Source: Clostridium paridis
GTDB taxonomy: Bacteria; Bacillota; Clostridia; Clostridiales; Clostridiaceae
Length of the DNA stretch: 64,000 nucleotides
Direction of reading: 5' to 3'
Assembly: GCF_016765615.1 (NCBI RefSeq)
Contig: NZ_JAESWA010000017.1
Coordinates: 1 to 64,000, forward strand
The notes beneath the pieces were generated by a model. The model did not search any database and was not told the origin of the DNA. It was given only the letters and a program-made list of their open reading frames with translations. The position numbers were made by a program, and so were the translations under genes. This document shows positions 34,742 to 42,668 of this stretch, in pieces; the stretch's first letter is position 1, and each line of letters starts with the position of its first letter.

Positions 34742-35473
34742 TGTGTAACGAATACCACAGGTTATACCTGTGGTTCAAAAAAGCTTATAGCTATGAGTAG
34801 AAAAAAAGAAACCTCATTTGATAAAATTATTGCAGGTTCGCCAACCGCATTAATATCAAAGGAGGAATCTTATGAATAGTGAAAGTTTAGCACATAGTAA
34901 GTGGAATTGCAAATACCATATTGTATTTGCACCAAAATATCGAAGACAAATCATTTATGGAAAGATTAAAAAAGATATTGGACAGATATTGAGAAAACTA
35001 TGTGAACACAAAGGTGTTGAAATAATTGAAGCAGAAGCATGTCCTGATCATATTCACATGTTAGTGAGCATACCACCCAAATTGAGTGTATCTCAGTTTA
35101 TGGGATATCTGAAAGGGAAAAGTTCGGTGAGGATATTTGATAGACATGCAAATCTTAAGTACAAATATGGGAATAGGCAATTTTGGTGCAGAGGATATTA
35201 TGTTGATACAGTAGGAAGAAATAAAAAAGCAATTGAAGAATACATAAGAAATCAACTACAAGAAGACGTAGCAAGTGACCAAATAAGTATGAAAGAATTT
35301 ATAGACCCGTTTACGGGTGAGCCAGAAAGCAAAGACAAATAAAAAACAGCCTCTTTAGAGGCCGTCTGTAAAAACTTTGCGGTTGGTGGATTTTTCAGCG
35401 TGTCTTGAGACACAGCCAGGAATATGCCCTTATAGGGCTAGAGCATGCCACCCGTTTTACGGGTGGTCATGAC
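34742..35473 (+). mobile_element. IS200/IS605-family insertion sequence (IS200 type, tnpA only)
   Basis: About 730 bases; ends approximate. Left end has the hairpin CCACAGGT-TAT-ACCTGTGG (34755-34773). Right end has CCACCCGT-TTT-ACGGGTGG (35448-35466), as in this single-strand transposon family, which has no inverted terminal repeats and makes no target duplication. Only the Y1 transposase is encoded, no TnpB. The tnpA leader folds TTTGATA (34818-34824) onto TATCAAA (34854-34860), next to GGAGG, resembling the translation-damping leader of IS200. It separates the guanidine riboswitch from gdx. Confidence 0.82.
34872..35342 (+). CDS. tnpA: IS200/IS605 family Y1 transposase TnpA
   Basis: 156 residues, full length. 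HUH single-strand nuclease: HIH at residues 60-62 (CPDHIHMLVSIPP), catalytic Tyr about 124 (AIEEYIRNQ), plus WNCKYHIVFAPKYRR and FWCRGYYVDTVG. GGAGG before ATG 34872. All key residues present, so likely active or only recently inactive. Confidence 0.95.
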   Translation: MNSESLAHSKWNCKYHIVFAPKYRRQIIYGKIKKDIGQILRKLCEHKGVEIIEAEACPDHIHMLVSIPPKLSVSQFMGYLKGKSSVRIFDRHANLKYKYGNRQFWCRGYYVDTVGRNKKAIEEYIRNQLQEDVASDQISMKEFIDPFTGEPESKDK

Positions 35474-35500
35474 TTTTATTAAGAAAGGTGAGAGGAAATT

Positions 35501-35821
35501 ATGAAATGGTTATTTTTGATTTTAGCAGGTCTATTTGAAGTATGGTGGGCGATAGGGCTTAAATATTCGCAAGGATTTACAAAGTTTATTCCAAGTGTTC
35601 TTACTGTAGCTGGGATGATTGCGAGTTTTTATTTTTTATCATTAGCATTAAAGAATATTCCATTGGGAACAGCATATGCAATTTGGACTGGTATAGGTAC
35701 AGTTGGAACTGTAATTTTAGGAATAATACTATTTAAAGAGCCTTTTGAAATTATTAGGTTAATTTGTATTGGGTTTATTATAGTCGGGATAATAGGATTA
35801 AAGATTGTATCTCCAAATTAA
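35501..35821 (+). CDS. gdx: SMR-family guanidinium exporter Gdx (SugE type)
   Basis: 106 residues, four membrane helices, dual-topology dimer exporting guanidinium against protons. Central Glu13 and Trp16 (AGLFEVWWAIGLKYSQGFTK) and the following GF-T fit the Gdx/SugE subtype rather than EmrE; TM3 AYAIWTGIGTVGT and TM4 are typical. RBS AAAGGTGAGAGG before ATG 35501. The guanidine-I riboswitch that should control it lies 760 bases upstream, beyond the IS200 insertion, so expression may now be uncoupled or depend on readthrough. Confidence 0.92.
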   Translation: MKWLFLILAGLFEVWWAIGLKYSQGFTKFIPSVLTVAGMIASFYFLSLALKNIPLGTAYAIWTGIGTVGTVILGIILFKEPFEIIRLICIGFIIVGIIGLKIVSPN

Positions 35822-35843
35822 TTTTGCTAGTCTATGAATATTT

Positions 35844-35878
35844 AACCCCTTTGAACAAATGAGTTCACCGGGGTTTTA
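35844..35878. terminator. Terminator between gdx and secreted protein B
   Basis: AACCCC ... GGGGTT outer stem with TGAAC/GTTCA inside, then TTTATTC; between convergent genes. Confidence 0.75.
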
Positions 35879-36193
35879 TTCTATTTTTATAAGTCCTTTT
35901 CCTATAATAACAATTTTATAATCTGGTTTCATAGGTGGTAATTTGAATTTAGGTGAGTTAGGGCTTAATTCATTTGATGTGAGTATTTCCTTAGTTCCAT
36001 CGATGATATCTACTACTACGGTATCAGTTGGGGAAATATTTTGAAGTTCATATCCATCCTTAAGAGGGATAGATAAATCAGAAAACTTATAAATACCTTC
36101 TTTAAGGACGGTATGTGCATATGCAGGTTGTAAATTATAAGTACTAAAAAATAAGCATAAGAATAATAGAAATAGTATAGAGACTTTTTTCAT
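35876..36193 (-). CDS. Small secreted protein, family member B
   Basis: 105 residues. Signal peptide MKKVSILFLLFLCLFFSTYN with cleavage near AYA-HT; mature ~77 residues start VLKEGIYKFSDLS and end NSPKFKLPPMKPDYKIVIIG. The C-terminal half is about the same as in member C (36217) and the spacing as in member A (33079). Start ATG 36193 behind AAAGGAGG; the longer frame would overlap the upstream gene's stop. Second gene of a two-gene operon. Function unknown. Confidence 0.76.
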   Translation of the reverse strand: MKKVSILFLLFLCLFFSTYNLQPAYAHTVLKEGIYKFSDLSIPLKDGYELQNISPTDTVVVDIIDGTKEILTSNELSPNSPKFKLPPMKPDYKIVIIGKGLIKIE

Positions 36194-36216
36194 TATTAGA
36201 CCTCCTTTCAATGTTA

Positions 36217-36537
36217 TCATGAAATATAGACCATTCCATCACCAACAATCATGAGTTTATATGTCTCTTTAAGAGGTGTTAATTTATATTTATCTGAGTT
36301 CGGCTCTAGTTGAATACATTGTATTCTATGTTGATTTTCATCATAAATAGCAATATAGATGCTTTTACTAGAAACATTTTGAACATAATAAATATTATTT
36401 GGAGAAAAATTAAAATCAGATACTTTATAAACACCCTCTTTAAAGGTGTTTGTAGTTATAGCAGAAACAGGAGTTGTTTTTAAAAAAATTAATGAAATAA
36501 ATAAAATAGATATGATAAGAGTACAAATTTTTTTCAT
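36217..36537 (-). CDS. Small secreted protein, family member C
   Basis: 106 residues. Signal peptide MKKICTLIISILFISLIFLK, cleavage near VSA-IT. Mature part has FKEGVYKVSDFNF, YVQNVSSKSIYIAIYDENQ and PNSDKYKLTPLKETYKLMIV, parallel to members A and B. ATG 36537 chosen over an upstream GTG because AAAGGTGG precedes it. Stop lies 23 bases before gene B. No cysteine and no sorting signal. Confidence 0.76.
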   Translation of the reverse strand: MKKICTLIISILFISLIFLKTTPVSAITTNTFKEGVYKVSDFNFSPNNIYYVQNVSSKSIYIAIYDENQHRIQCIQLEPNSDKYKLTPLKETYKLMIVGDGMVYIS

Positions 36538-36700
36538 CAAGCCTACCACCTTTCAAGCATATTATGAGCAAAATACTTCATAATATACTTTTATCTTTTC
36601 TTATATATATCTTTAAATTGGTTGATGCAAGCTTTATACTATATATAAGTTTTATAAACTTTTGAAATAACAGCTATATAGCTAATTAAGGAGGCTTTAG

Positions 36701-37255
36701 GTGGATCATATAAGTTTTACTCCATTTCCTGTGTTAGAAACTGAAAGGCTTTTATTAAGAAGAGTAGAAAGATCAGATGCTAAATATATATTTAGACTTC
36801 GTTCTGATGAAAAATATTGCAAATTTACAGGAATTAAAAAGTACAAGGATATTAATGAAGCTATAAAATACATAGATAGAATTCATAAGGATATTGAAAA
36901 TAAAGAATGTATCTTATGGTCAATTTGCAGTAAAGATACAAATGAATTTATTGGAGGTATTAGCTTATGGGATATTAAAGATAAAGAAAAACAATCAGAA
37001 ATAGGATACGATCTTCTACCTGAATTTAGAGGAGAAGGATATATTCAAGAAGCAATCAAAGTAGTAATATGCTATGCATTTAATGAATTGAACTTTCGTA
37101 AAATAGTGGCTGAAGAAGTCAGAACAGAAAATATTAAATCAATGAAAGTTTTAGAAGAAAGCGGATTTGAAGTTATTAAGAAATATGAAGTTGTAAATGA
37201 AGATGGTAATAAAGAAGAGAGAGCAGATCATTCATTATTAAGAACAAAATTTTAA
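36701..37255 (+). CDS. GNAT N-acetyltransferase, RimJ/RimL type
   Basis: 184 residues. Begins VLETERLLLRRVERSDAKYI, typical of the RimJ/RimL group, with SEIGYDLLPEFRGEGYIQEA as the acetyl-CoA loop and NIKSMKVLEESGFEVI as motif B. Possible targets are ribosomal protein N-termini or small amines; none can be chosen. GTG start at 36701 behind AAGGAGG. Alone, ending in a terminator. Confidence 0.88.
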   Translation: MDHISFTPFPVLETERLLLRRVERSDAKYIFRLRSDEKYCKFTGIKKYKDINEAIKYIDRIHKDIENKECILWSICSKDTNEFIGGISLWDIKDKEKQSEIGYDLLPEFRGEGYIQEAIKVVICYAFNELNFRKIVAEEVRTENIKSMKVLEESGFEVIKKYEVVNEDGNKEERADHSLLRTKF

Positions 37256-37300
37256 TTTGTTAATTAAATTTCTAAAGCAAAATTAGTATGAAAATATGGA

Positions 37301-37333
37301 AGAGTACCTTTATATATGAGGTACTCTTTTCGT
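37301..37333 (+). terminator. Terminator after the RimL-type gene
   Basis: AGAGTACC / GGTACTCT stem, 10-base loop, TTTTCGT. Confidence 0.82.
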
Positions 37334-37474
37334 ATTTATATAAATAATTATTGAAAAAAATATTTAATGCTGACCACTGTGGATGTCTAGTATGTAAAAT
37401 TTAGGTATATTAAGTAAGGAAATAAAGTGCATAGTAAGCATAAACAAAAAACATATGAGGAGAGAGGGAAATCA

Positions 37475-37690
37475 ATGGATATGAGAGATTTGTTATATAA
37501 ATGTTTAGAGTGTAATAAGCAAGAGATTGTTAGGGCAGATAATAATATAAGGGATGGAAGAAGATGCAGGATCTGTAAAGGGAAATTAGAACAAGTTGGT
37601 TATTTAGGATTAGATTTAGCAAATGAAGTAAACAAAAGTTCAACGCATTATACCCATAGAGTGAAAAAGTCAAATAATTCAAAGCTTTAG
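37475..37690 (+). CDS. Small zinc-ribbon protein
   Basis: 71 residues. Two CxxC knuckles (KCLECNKQE near 10 and CRICKGKL near 30) form a zinc ribbon of the kind found in regulators and small RNA/DNA-binding proteins; the tail is basic and unstructured (THYTHRVKKSNNSKL). ATG 37475 chosen since GAGGAGAGAGGG lies upstream; the longer frame includes that site. Not recognised further. Confidence 0.7.
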   Translation: MDMRDLLYKCLECNKQEIVRADNNIRDGRRCRICKGKLEQVGYLGLDLANEVNKSSTHYTHRVKKSNNSKL

Positions 37691-37701
37691 AAGATTGGAT
37701 A

Positions 37702-37730
37702 AAAAGGTAGTTTTATAAACTACCTTTTTA
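37702..37730. terminator. Bidirectional terminator before the Tyr-rich gene
   Basis: AAAAGGTAGTTT / AAACTACCTTTT perfect 12-base stem with a 3-base loop, between convergent genes. Confidence 0.88.
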
Positions 37731-38120
37731 TTATTTTATTGCAGCTCCTAGTAAAAACCAAGGAAGTGGATTGAATCCGTAGTTATAGTACATATATGGA
37801 TTATAATATGGGTAATAGTTGTAATAAGGATAATAACCATAATAAAAATAAGGTGTACGAGAATAATTTCCCATTGGCATATTATAAGTTCCAATCTGAG
37901 TTCCAGGATACATATTACTATATGGATACTGCATAGGTACATTCATAGGTTGTTGCATTTTTTGCATATTTTGCATGTTATAAGGATTTTGCATATATGG
38001 TGTTGTATATTGATAATTAGTTTTATTCTTTTTATCCTCTTCATGCATACCTTCTGGATTAACAGGAGGTATTATAACTTCTTGAGGATAGCTTTGAGGA
38101 TAGAATAGAGTATTATTCAT
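37731..38120 (-). CDS. Tyr/Pro/Asn/Met-rich coat-like protein
   Basis: 129 residues, low complexity. Residues about 40-70 are Met/Gln/Asn-rich (YNMQNMQKMQQPMNVP) and about 85-115 consist of Tyr-rich runs (FYYGYYPYYNYYPYYNPYMY); the end is hydrophobic (PLPWFLLGAAIK). Composition resembles clostridial and bacillar spore coat/outer-layer proteins, where Tyr residues are cross-linked, but there is no domain to prove it. Start ATG 38120 follows GGAG; an ATG 12 bases upstream contains that site. Possibly expressed late in the mother cell. Confidence 0.65.
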   Translation of the reverse strand: MNNTLFYPQSYPQEVIIPPVNPEGMHEEDKKNKTNYQYTTPYMQNPYNMQNMQKMQQPMNVPMQYPYSNMYPGTQIGTYNMPMGNYSRTPYFYYGYYPYYNYYPYYNPYMYYNYGFNPLPWFLLGAAIK

Positions 38121-38330
38121 TACTTTCTCCATTAAAATTTATCACAATACTGATATATGTTTTTAATCTATAAATGTGAAATATAAATTAGTTAATAAAC
38201 ATTTTTTTTAAGTGTATAACAAAACAGGAATATTATGTGTCATTATACATTTTAACTAATTTTTAAAGAATAGTGGAAAATTTAACTCTATTAATAATGA
38301 TTATTTCTTCATAATGTGGTAGAATTTAAG

Positions 38331-38336
38331 TATAAT
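38331..38336 (+). promoter_or_regulatory. Likely -10 box of the GGDEF gene
   Basis: TATAAT at 38331-38336 with a weak TTCATA 17 bases upstream (38308-38313). Nothing else stands out in 38121-38366. Confidence 0.4.
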
Positions 38337-38366
38337 TTTAAATATGAATTATAAGGAGGGGTGCAT

Positions 38367-39437
38367 ATGATTAGTTCATTATTCATAAACGCAACTATAA
38401 TTATTTCATTTCTATACTTAGGTAGCCAAATACTTAAAAGTGAAAACTTTATTATGAGTATTAGTATTAAAGATAAAACCTTACTAGGAATTCTATGTGG
38501 ACTAGCTGGATGTATTTTAATATTCTATAGCATCCATACTTATAATAACGTTCTAATAGATTTAAGAGTAATATCCGTATTGATTGCAGCTTTTTACGGT
38601 GGATATATTTCAAGCGTTATAGCAACTTTTATGATTGTATTTTTTAGAATAGGATACTATGGAATAACTTATATATCAGTTATAGCATCAATATCGCTTT
38701 TTATAATATCACTTATTTTTTCTTATATATCTAAAACAAAACTTAGTTTTATAAAGAAATATATAATTATGTCACTTGTAAATATTATATATGGGGTAAT
38801 TTTATATTCAGTATTAGTAGATGATTTAAAAGTTCTATCCATGGTTAACATTAGTTTTACAATATCAACAATTATAGTTTCTATCATAGTTTATTATACT
38901 TTAAAATACATTTCTAAAACTAATGAACTATATAGAAAGCTTAGATTAGAATCCACTAAGGATTATCTTACAGGTCTTAATAATGTTAGAGAATTTGACA
39001 AGTTATTGAATATGCATATAAATAGTGCAGTTGAAAAAAATGAAAACATATCGATTCTTATGATAGACATAGATTTCTTTAAGCATATTAATGATACATA
39101 TGGACATTCTTCAGGGGATTTAATTTTAAAACAACTTTCAAATTTATTGGTTAAATCTTGTAGAAGCTTCGATATTGTGTCCCGTAATGGAGGAGAAGAG
39201 TTTACTACCATTTTACTAGATTGTGATTATGGACATGCATTTACTATAGCTGAAAGAATGAGAAAAGCAGTAGAAGAATATGATTTTATAATAGAAGGTA
39301 ATAAAGAAATACATATAACTGTTTCTATCGGAGTTGGTGCTTATCCTTATCCTACTGAAGAAATTAGCACTATTTTAAAAGTTGCAGATGATGCACTATA
39401 TAACGCTAAACGTTCAGGAAGAAATAAAGTTTGTTAA
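38367..39437 (+). CDS. Membrane diguanylate cyclase (5TM-LytS-type sensor + GGDEF)
   Basis: 356 residues. Residues about 1-185 are a multi-helix membrane sensor resembling the 5TMR-LYT domain (LIDLRVISVLIAAFYGGYIS, MIVFFRIGYYG). Residues about 195-356 are GGDEF: active-site RNGGEEF is intact, preceded at the right distance by RSFD, an RxxD inhibitory I-site, and the metal Asp in IDIDFFKHINDTYGHSSGD. So an active, feedback-inhibited c-di-GMP synthase is predicted. ATG 38367 follows AAGGAGGGG. Confidence 0.92.
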   Translation: MISSLFINATIIISFLYLGSQILKSENFIMSISIKDKTLLGILCGLAGCILIFYSIHTYNNVLIDLRVISVLIAAFYGGYISSVIATFMIVFFRIGYYGITYISVIASISLFIISLIFSYISKTKLSFIKKYIIMSLVNIIYGVILYSVLVDDLKVLSMVNISFTISTIIVSIIVYYTLKYISKTNELYRKLRLESTKDYLTGLNNVREFDKLLNMHINSAVEKNENISILMIDIDFFKHINDTYGHSSGDLILKQLSNLLVKSCRSFDIVSRNGGEEFTTILLDCDYGHAFTIAERMRKAVEEYDFIIEGNKEIHITVSIGVGAYPYPTEEISTILKVADDALYNAKRSGRNKVC

Positions 39438-39442
39438 TAATG

Positions 39443-39476
39443 AAAGCCTCATCTATCGGATAGGTGAGGCTTTTTA
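39443..39476 (+). terminator. Terminator after the GGDEF gene
   Basis: AAAGCCTCA ... TGAGGCTTT stem with inner CTAT/ATAG pairing and T run. Confidence 0.9.
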
Positions 39477-39491
39477 TTATATATTGATATC

Positions 39492-40073
39492 TTAATATCT
39501 TTTTACAAAAGATAAATCTTCATTATATCTGTCTGAATCAACATCTTTAACTATTTCCTCATAATTTTCATGAAGATATTTTGTAACTTCATTAACAGGC
39601 TTTTCAGTATAAAGCTTATTCAAGCTTAATGGGTCGAGAATAGTAACATTATTTGATTTAAGAATGTTAAATATTATTGGAAGCTGCTCAAAGTCAGAGC
39701 ATTCAAATGAATATATTGTATTATCTTTCTGCTTTATCTCTATAAACAATTTAAGGAAAGTTGCTGGAAAACCTCCAAAAACTGTGTTTAATTTTCTAAG
39801 TATACCAAGCTCTACAGATGATATGTCTTTATAATTTATGGTTTTAATAGTTTTGATACCTTTTTCAATCATAAAAGAACTTAATTCACGGTGTTTTAAA
39901 ATTATTTCCTCTTGAGTAAATTCACAAATACAAGTTGCAAATGTTGTAGATGAAAGCTTTGGATAACGTTCTCCATTAATCTCAATAATAGTTGCCACCG
40001 TTCCGCTTTTTAATGCCTCATCTAAGTTTTCTAAATGACTAATGAACTCTTGAGCGTGTGTTTTTTCACTCAT
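39492..40073 (-). CDS. Conserved protein of unknown function (PH-like)
   Basis: 193 residues, soluble, no signal peptide. The middle (about 40-130) reads as a bacterial PH-like beta barrel: FATCICEFTQEEIILKHREL, TIKTINYKDISSVELG and KLFIEIKQKDNTIYSFECSD. The C-terminal ~60 residues are acidic and helical. Not otherwise recognised. Start ATG 40073 follows AAAGGGGAT; the longer frame adds 14 hydrophobic residues with no ribosome site. TATAAT on the minus strand near 40125-40130 could be its promoter. Confidence 0.72.
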   Translation of the reverse strand: MSEKTHAQEFISHLENLDEALKSGTVATIIEINGERYPKLSSTTFATCICEFTQEEIILKHRELSSFMIEKGIKTIKTINYKDISSVELGILRKLNTVFGGFPATFLKLFIEIKQKDNTIYSFECSDFEQLPIIFNILKSNNVTILDPLSLNKLYTEKPVNEVTKYLHENYEEIVKDVDSDRYNEDLSFVKRY

Positions 40074-40278
40074 AATAAATATCCCCTTTATAATATATTT
40101 AACATTGATTATCATGTATATAATTATAACAGGGTTGGGTATAATTGTAAATAGAAATAGTATAAAATACTATATAATTTATTTATAAATACCTCTTAAC
40201 ATGGTTAGGCATTTATAATAAAGTTTTGAGTAGTTGGAAAACTAATAATAATAAGCTTGGCATAATTGAGGTGGAAAT

Positions 40279-40875
40279 ATGGATTTTAATGAATTAAAGA
40301 ACTATAGTGATAAAAATAAATATATTTTAAGTACTATTCCAAAAGCAACAGAGGATTATATTTCAGCAAGATGCTTAATAATTAATGGAATTTTAAACAA
40401 TGGGCTTATATTAGTGAAAGAAGCAATCGATAAATATCTTAAGGCATATATTTGGATAAATGATGAAAACTTTGATCCAAGAGGAAAAAGTTTTACCTTG
40501 GAGGAATTAGTGGAAAGTGCTAAGAAAAATGGGTTAGATTTAGCAATTTACACTGGATTAATTAGAAAAATCTCTGAGTTTTATAAACTAAGATATACAG
40601 ATAATTTATTTAAACTTAAAGAGTATAAAGCTGAGGATCTTTATGAAATCGATTCATTAATTATTTATCTAAATAACAGCTTAAAGTTACCACCTGAAAT
40701 TAAATTTAGAATTTTAGGAATAGAGCATTATATTTCATTCGATTTAGCTAATTCTATTGAAATACCAAAAAATCATTATTTGAAATGGCTTGAGGAGAAC
40801 AATAAGCCTGTTAAGGGGTTAATTAAAAAACTAGAACCAGAGTATTTTGCATTCAAAAGATCTCTAACACCATAG
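40279..40875 (+). CDS. HEPN-domain-like protein
   Basis: 198 residues. Residues about 18-125 resemble HEPN helical bundles (PKATEDYISARCLIINGILN, EAIDKYLKAYIWI, FTLEELVESAKKNG). The usual RNase motif R-x4-6-H of toxin HEPNs is not seen; the equivalent helix has FYKLRYTDN. No nucleotidyltransferase partner gene is adjacent, so a MNT-HEPN toxin pair is not supported. Remainder unrecognised. TTGAGG before ATG 40279. Confidence 0.65.
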   Translation: MDFNELKNYSDKNKYILSTIPKATEDYISARCLIINGILNNGLILVKEAIDKYLKAYIWINDENFDPRGKSFTLEELVESAKKNGLDLAIYTGLIRKISEFYKLRYTDNLFKLKEYKAEDLYEIDSLIIYLNNSLKLPPEIKFRILGIEHYISFDLANSIEIPKNHYLKWLEENNKPVKGLIKKLEPEYFAFKRSLTP

Positions 40876-40955
40876 CCTATTATGATATGTTAGAATAATA
40901 TTACATACAAAATACATTACAGTTTAATTATTTGTTATTTAAAATGGAGGGTAAT

Positions 40956-42164
40956 ATGGAAGTTTATGTTGGAAGGCAACCTATATTTGACAATAAAAGT
41001 AAGGTGGTTGCATATGAACTTTTATTTAGAAACAGTTTGGGAAATGAATATAGTGAGGAAGATGGAGAAAGAGCTACCTTGGAAGTAATTTTAAATACTT
41101 TCTATACTCTTGGTTCTAATGAGGTAACAGAAGGTAAGAAAGCATTTATAAATTTTACTGAAAAAATGATACATACGAATATTTTTTCAATTATTTCGCC
41201 TGATAAAGTGGCAGTAGAAATTTTAGAGAGTGTTGAACCTACAAAAGAAGTAATTGAGATATGTAAACATCTTAAAGAATTGGGTTATATTATTGCGTTA
41301 GATGACTTTATATATGATTACAAGTATAAAGAATTAATTAATTATGCAGATATTATAAAGGTTGATTTTAGAGCTACTGGCCCAATAGGGAGAAAAGAAA
41401 TTATGAAAAAGATATCTAATCCAAGAGTTAAGTTTTTAGCGGAGAAGGTAGAGACGCATGAAGAATATAAAGAAGCTCTTAACCTTGGATATGAATTATT
41501 TCAAGGATACTTTTTTAGTAAGCCTCAAATATTAGTTGGGAAGGATATTACGGAATCTGACTATGCTACAATAAATATTATGAATGAGCTTAATAGCAAT
41601 TCCTTCAATATAAATTCAATTGAAAAGATTATACTATCAGACGTTGCACTTTCTTTTAAACTTTTAAAGTATATAAATTCTGCAGCCTTTGGCCTTGTTT
41701 CAAAAATTAATACAATAAGAAGTGCTTTAAATCTTTTAGGAGAGAAGGAAATAAAAAAATGGCTTCATTTTGCTTTATTAAGGGGAATAAACGAAAATAA
41801 GCCTAGTGAACTATATAATACAGCTCTTATTAGAGCAAAATTTAGTGAAAGTATTGCTCAATTAATTAATAAAGAAGATTTATCTTATGATTCATATCTT
41901 ATAGGAATGTTTTCACTACTTGATGCTATTTTCGATAAACCTATGAAGTATATATTGGACAAAATCGCTATAAGTGACCATATTAAAGGCGTTTTACTTG
42001 GACAAAAGTCTTTGCAAAATGATATATTGTCACTAGTAATAGCCTATGAATGTGGTGATTGGGAGAAAGTTGATTCACTAGTAAAGGAATTTAATATTAA
42101 AGAAAAGGAACTTACAAGTGCTTATTTAAATTCTATTAAATGGGTAAATGATTTTAATATATAA
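40956..42164 (+). CDS. Degenerate EAL-HDOD signalling protein (YuxH type)
   Basis: 402 residues. N-terminal ~200 residues are EAL-like (MEVYVGRQPIFDNKSKVVAY, LLFRN, IALDDF, KFLAEKVETHEEYKEALNLG), but the signature is EIL (VAVEILESVEP) and several metal ligands are replaced, so c-di-GMP hydrolysis is doubtful. Residues about 205-400 form an HDOD domain (LLKYINSAAFG, NLLGEKEIKKWL). ATG 40956 follows GGAGGG; the longer frame includes it. With the GGDEF gene 1.5 kb away it suggests local c-di-GMP signalling. Confidence 0.9.
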   Translation: MEVYVGRQPIFDNKSKVVAYELLFRNSLGNEYSEEDGERATLEVILNTFYTLGSNEVTEGKKAFINFTEKMIHTNIFSIISPDKVAVEILESVEPTKEVIEICKHLKELGYIIALDDFIYDYKYKELINYADIIKVDFRATGPIGRKEIMKKISNPRVKFLAEKVETHEEYKEALNLGYELFQGYFFSKPQILVGKDITESDYATINIMNELNSNSFNINSIEKIILSDVALSFKLLKYINSAAFGLVSKINTIRSALNLLGEKEIKKWLHFALLRGINENKPSELYNTALIRAKFSESIAQLINKEDLSYDSYLIGMFSLLDAIFDKPMKYILDKIAISDHIKGVLLGQKSLQNDILSLVIAYECGDWEKVDSLVKEFNIKEKELTSAYLNSIKWVNDFNI

Positions 42165-42166
42165 TA

Positions 42167-42212
42167 AAGGTTTGTAGAAAGATTTTTAATCTCATCTACA
42201 AACCTTTTAATA
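42167..42212 (+). terminator. Terminator after the EAL-HDOD gene
   Basis: AAAGGTTTGTAGA / TCTACAAACCTTT, 13-base stem, then T run; also suits the convergent gene at 42214. Confidence 0.9.
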
Positions 42213-42213
42213 G

Positions 42214-42516
42214 TTATTTAAAAATAATATATTTTTTATTTATTGAAATTAAATTAAAAATAAAAGTTGAAATAGGTGAAATAATAAGAAGTAAAAAGAA
42301 CCTAACATCTTTAGTATAAAAAATAGCTCCACTTGCCACTAAAGTACATACACCATAGAACACTCTTTGATAAAAGAGAATGGTATTATATTCTGCTTTT
42401 TTCATAACTTTGTAATTGCCAGTCTTAGGAAGTGGCATCTTTTTTTTATTTATCATAGAATTGGTAATTTGAGCAATACCAGCTATCAATAAAATTAAAC
42501 TAACTATAGTTATCAT
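42214..42516 (-). CDS. Small three-helix membrane protein
   Basis: 100 residues with three hydrophobic helices (about 2-20, 50-70, 74-92) and a cytoplasmic loop containing KKKMPLPKTGNYKVMKKAEY. Resembles the DUF3784-like small clostridial membrane proteins; function unknown. GGAGGG before ATG 42516. Confidence 0.72.
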   Translation of the reverse strand: MITIVSLILLIAGIAQITNSMINKKKMPLPKTGNYKVMKKAEYNTILFYQRVFYGVCTLVASGAIFYTKDVRFFLLLIISPISTFIFNLISINKKYIIFK

Positions 42517-42668
42517 TGTTACCCTCCATACAAATATTATCCTTAATTAATTATATGTTAATATAAAAAAATTTAAAAGAAAAAATATTTTTGATACATT
42601 TTATTTGGGCTTTTGTGATAGAATTAATTAAAATTATTATAAATTTGTTATAGGAGGATAAATATATA

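Noticed and set aside
35830-35878. A third degraded copy of the tRNA-Pro spacer and terminator after gdx
   Set aside because: Only TATTTAACCC-like similarity and a hairpin of other sequence; no T-arm remnant, so probably chance.
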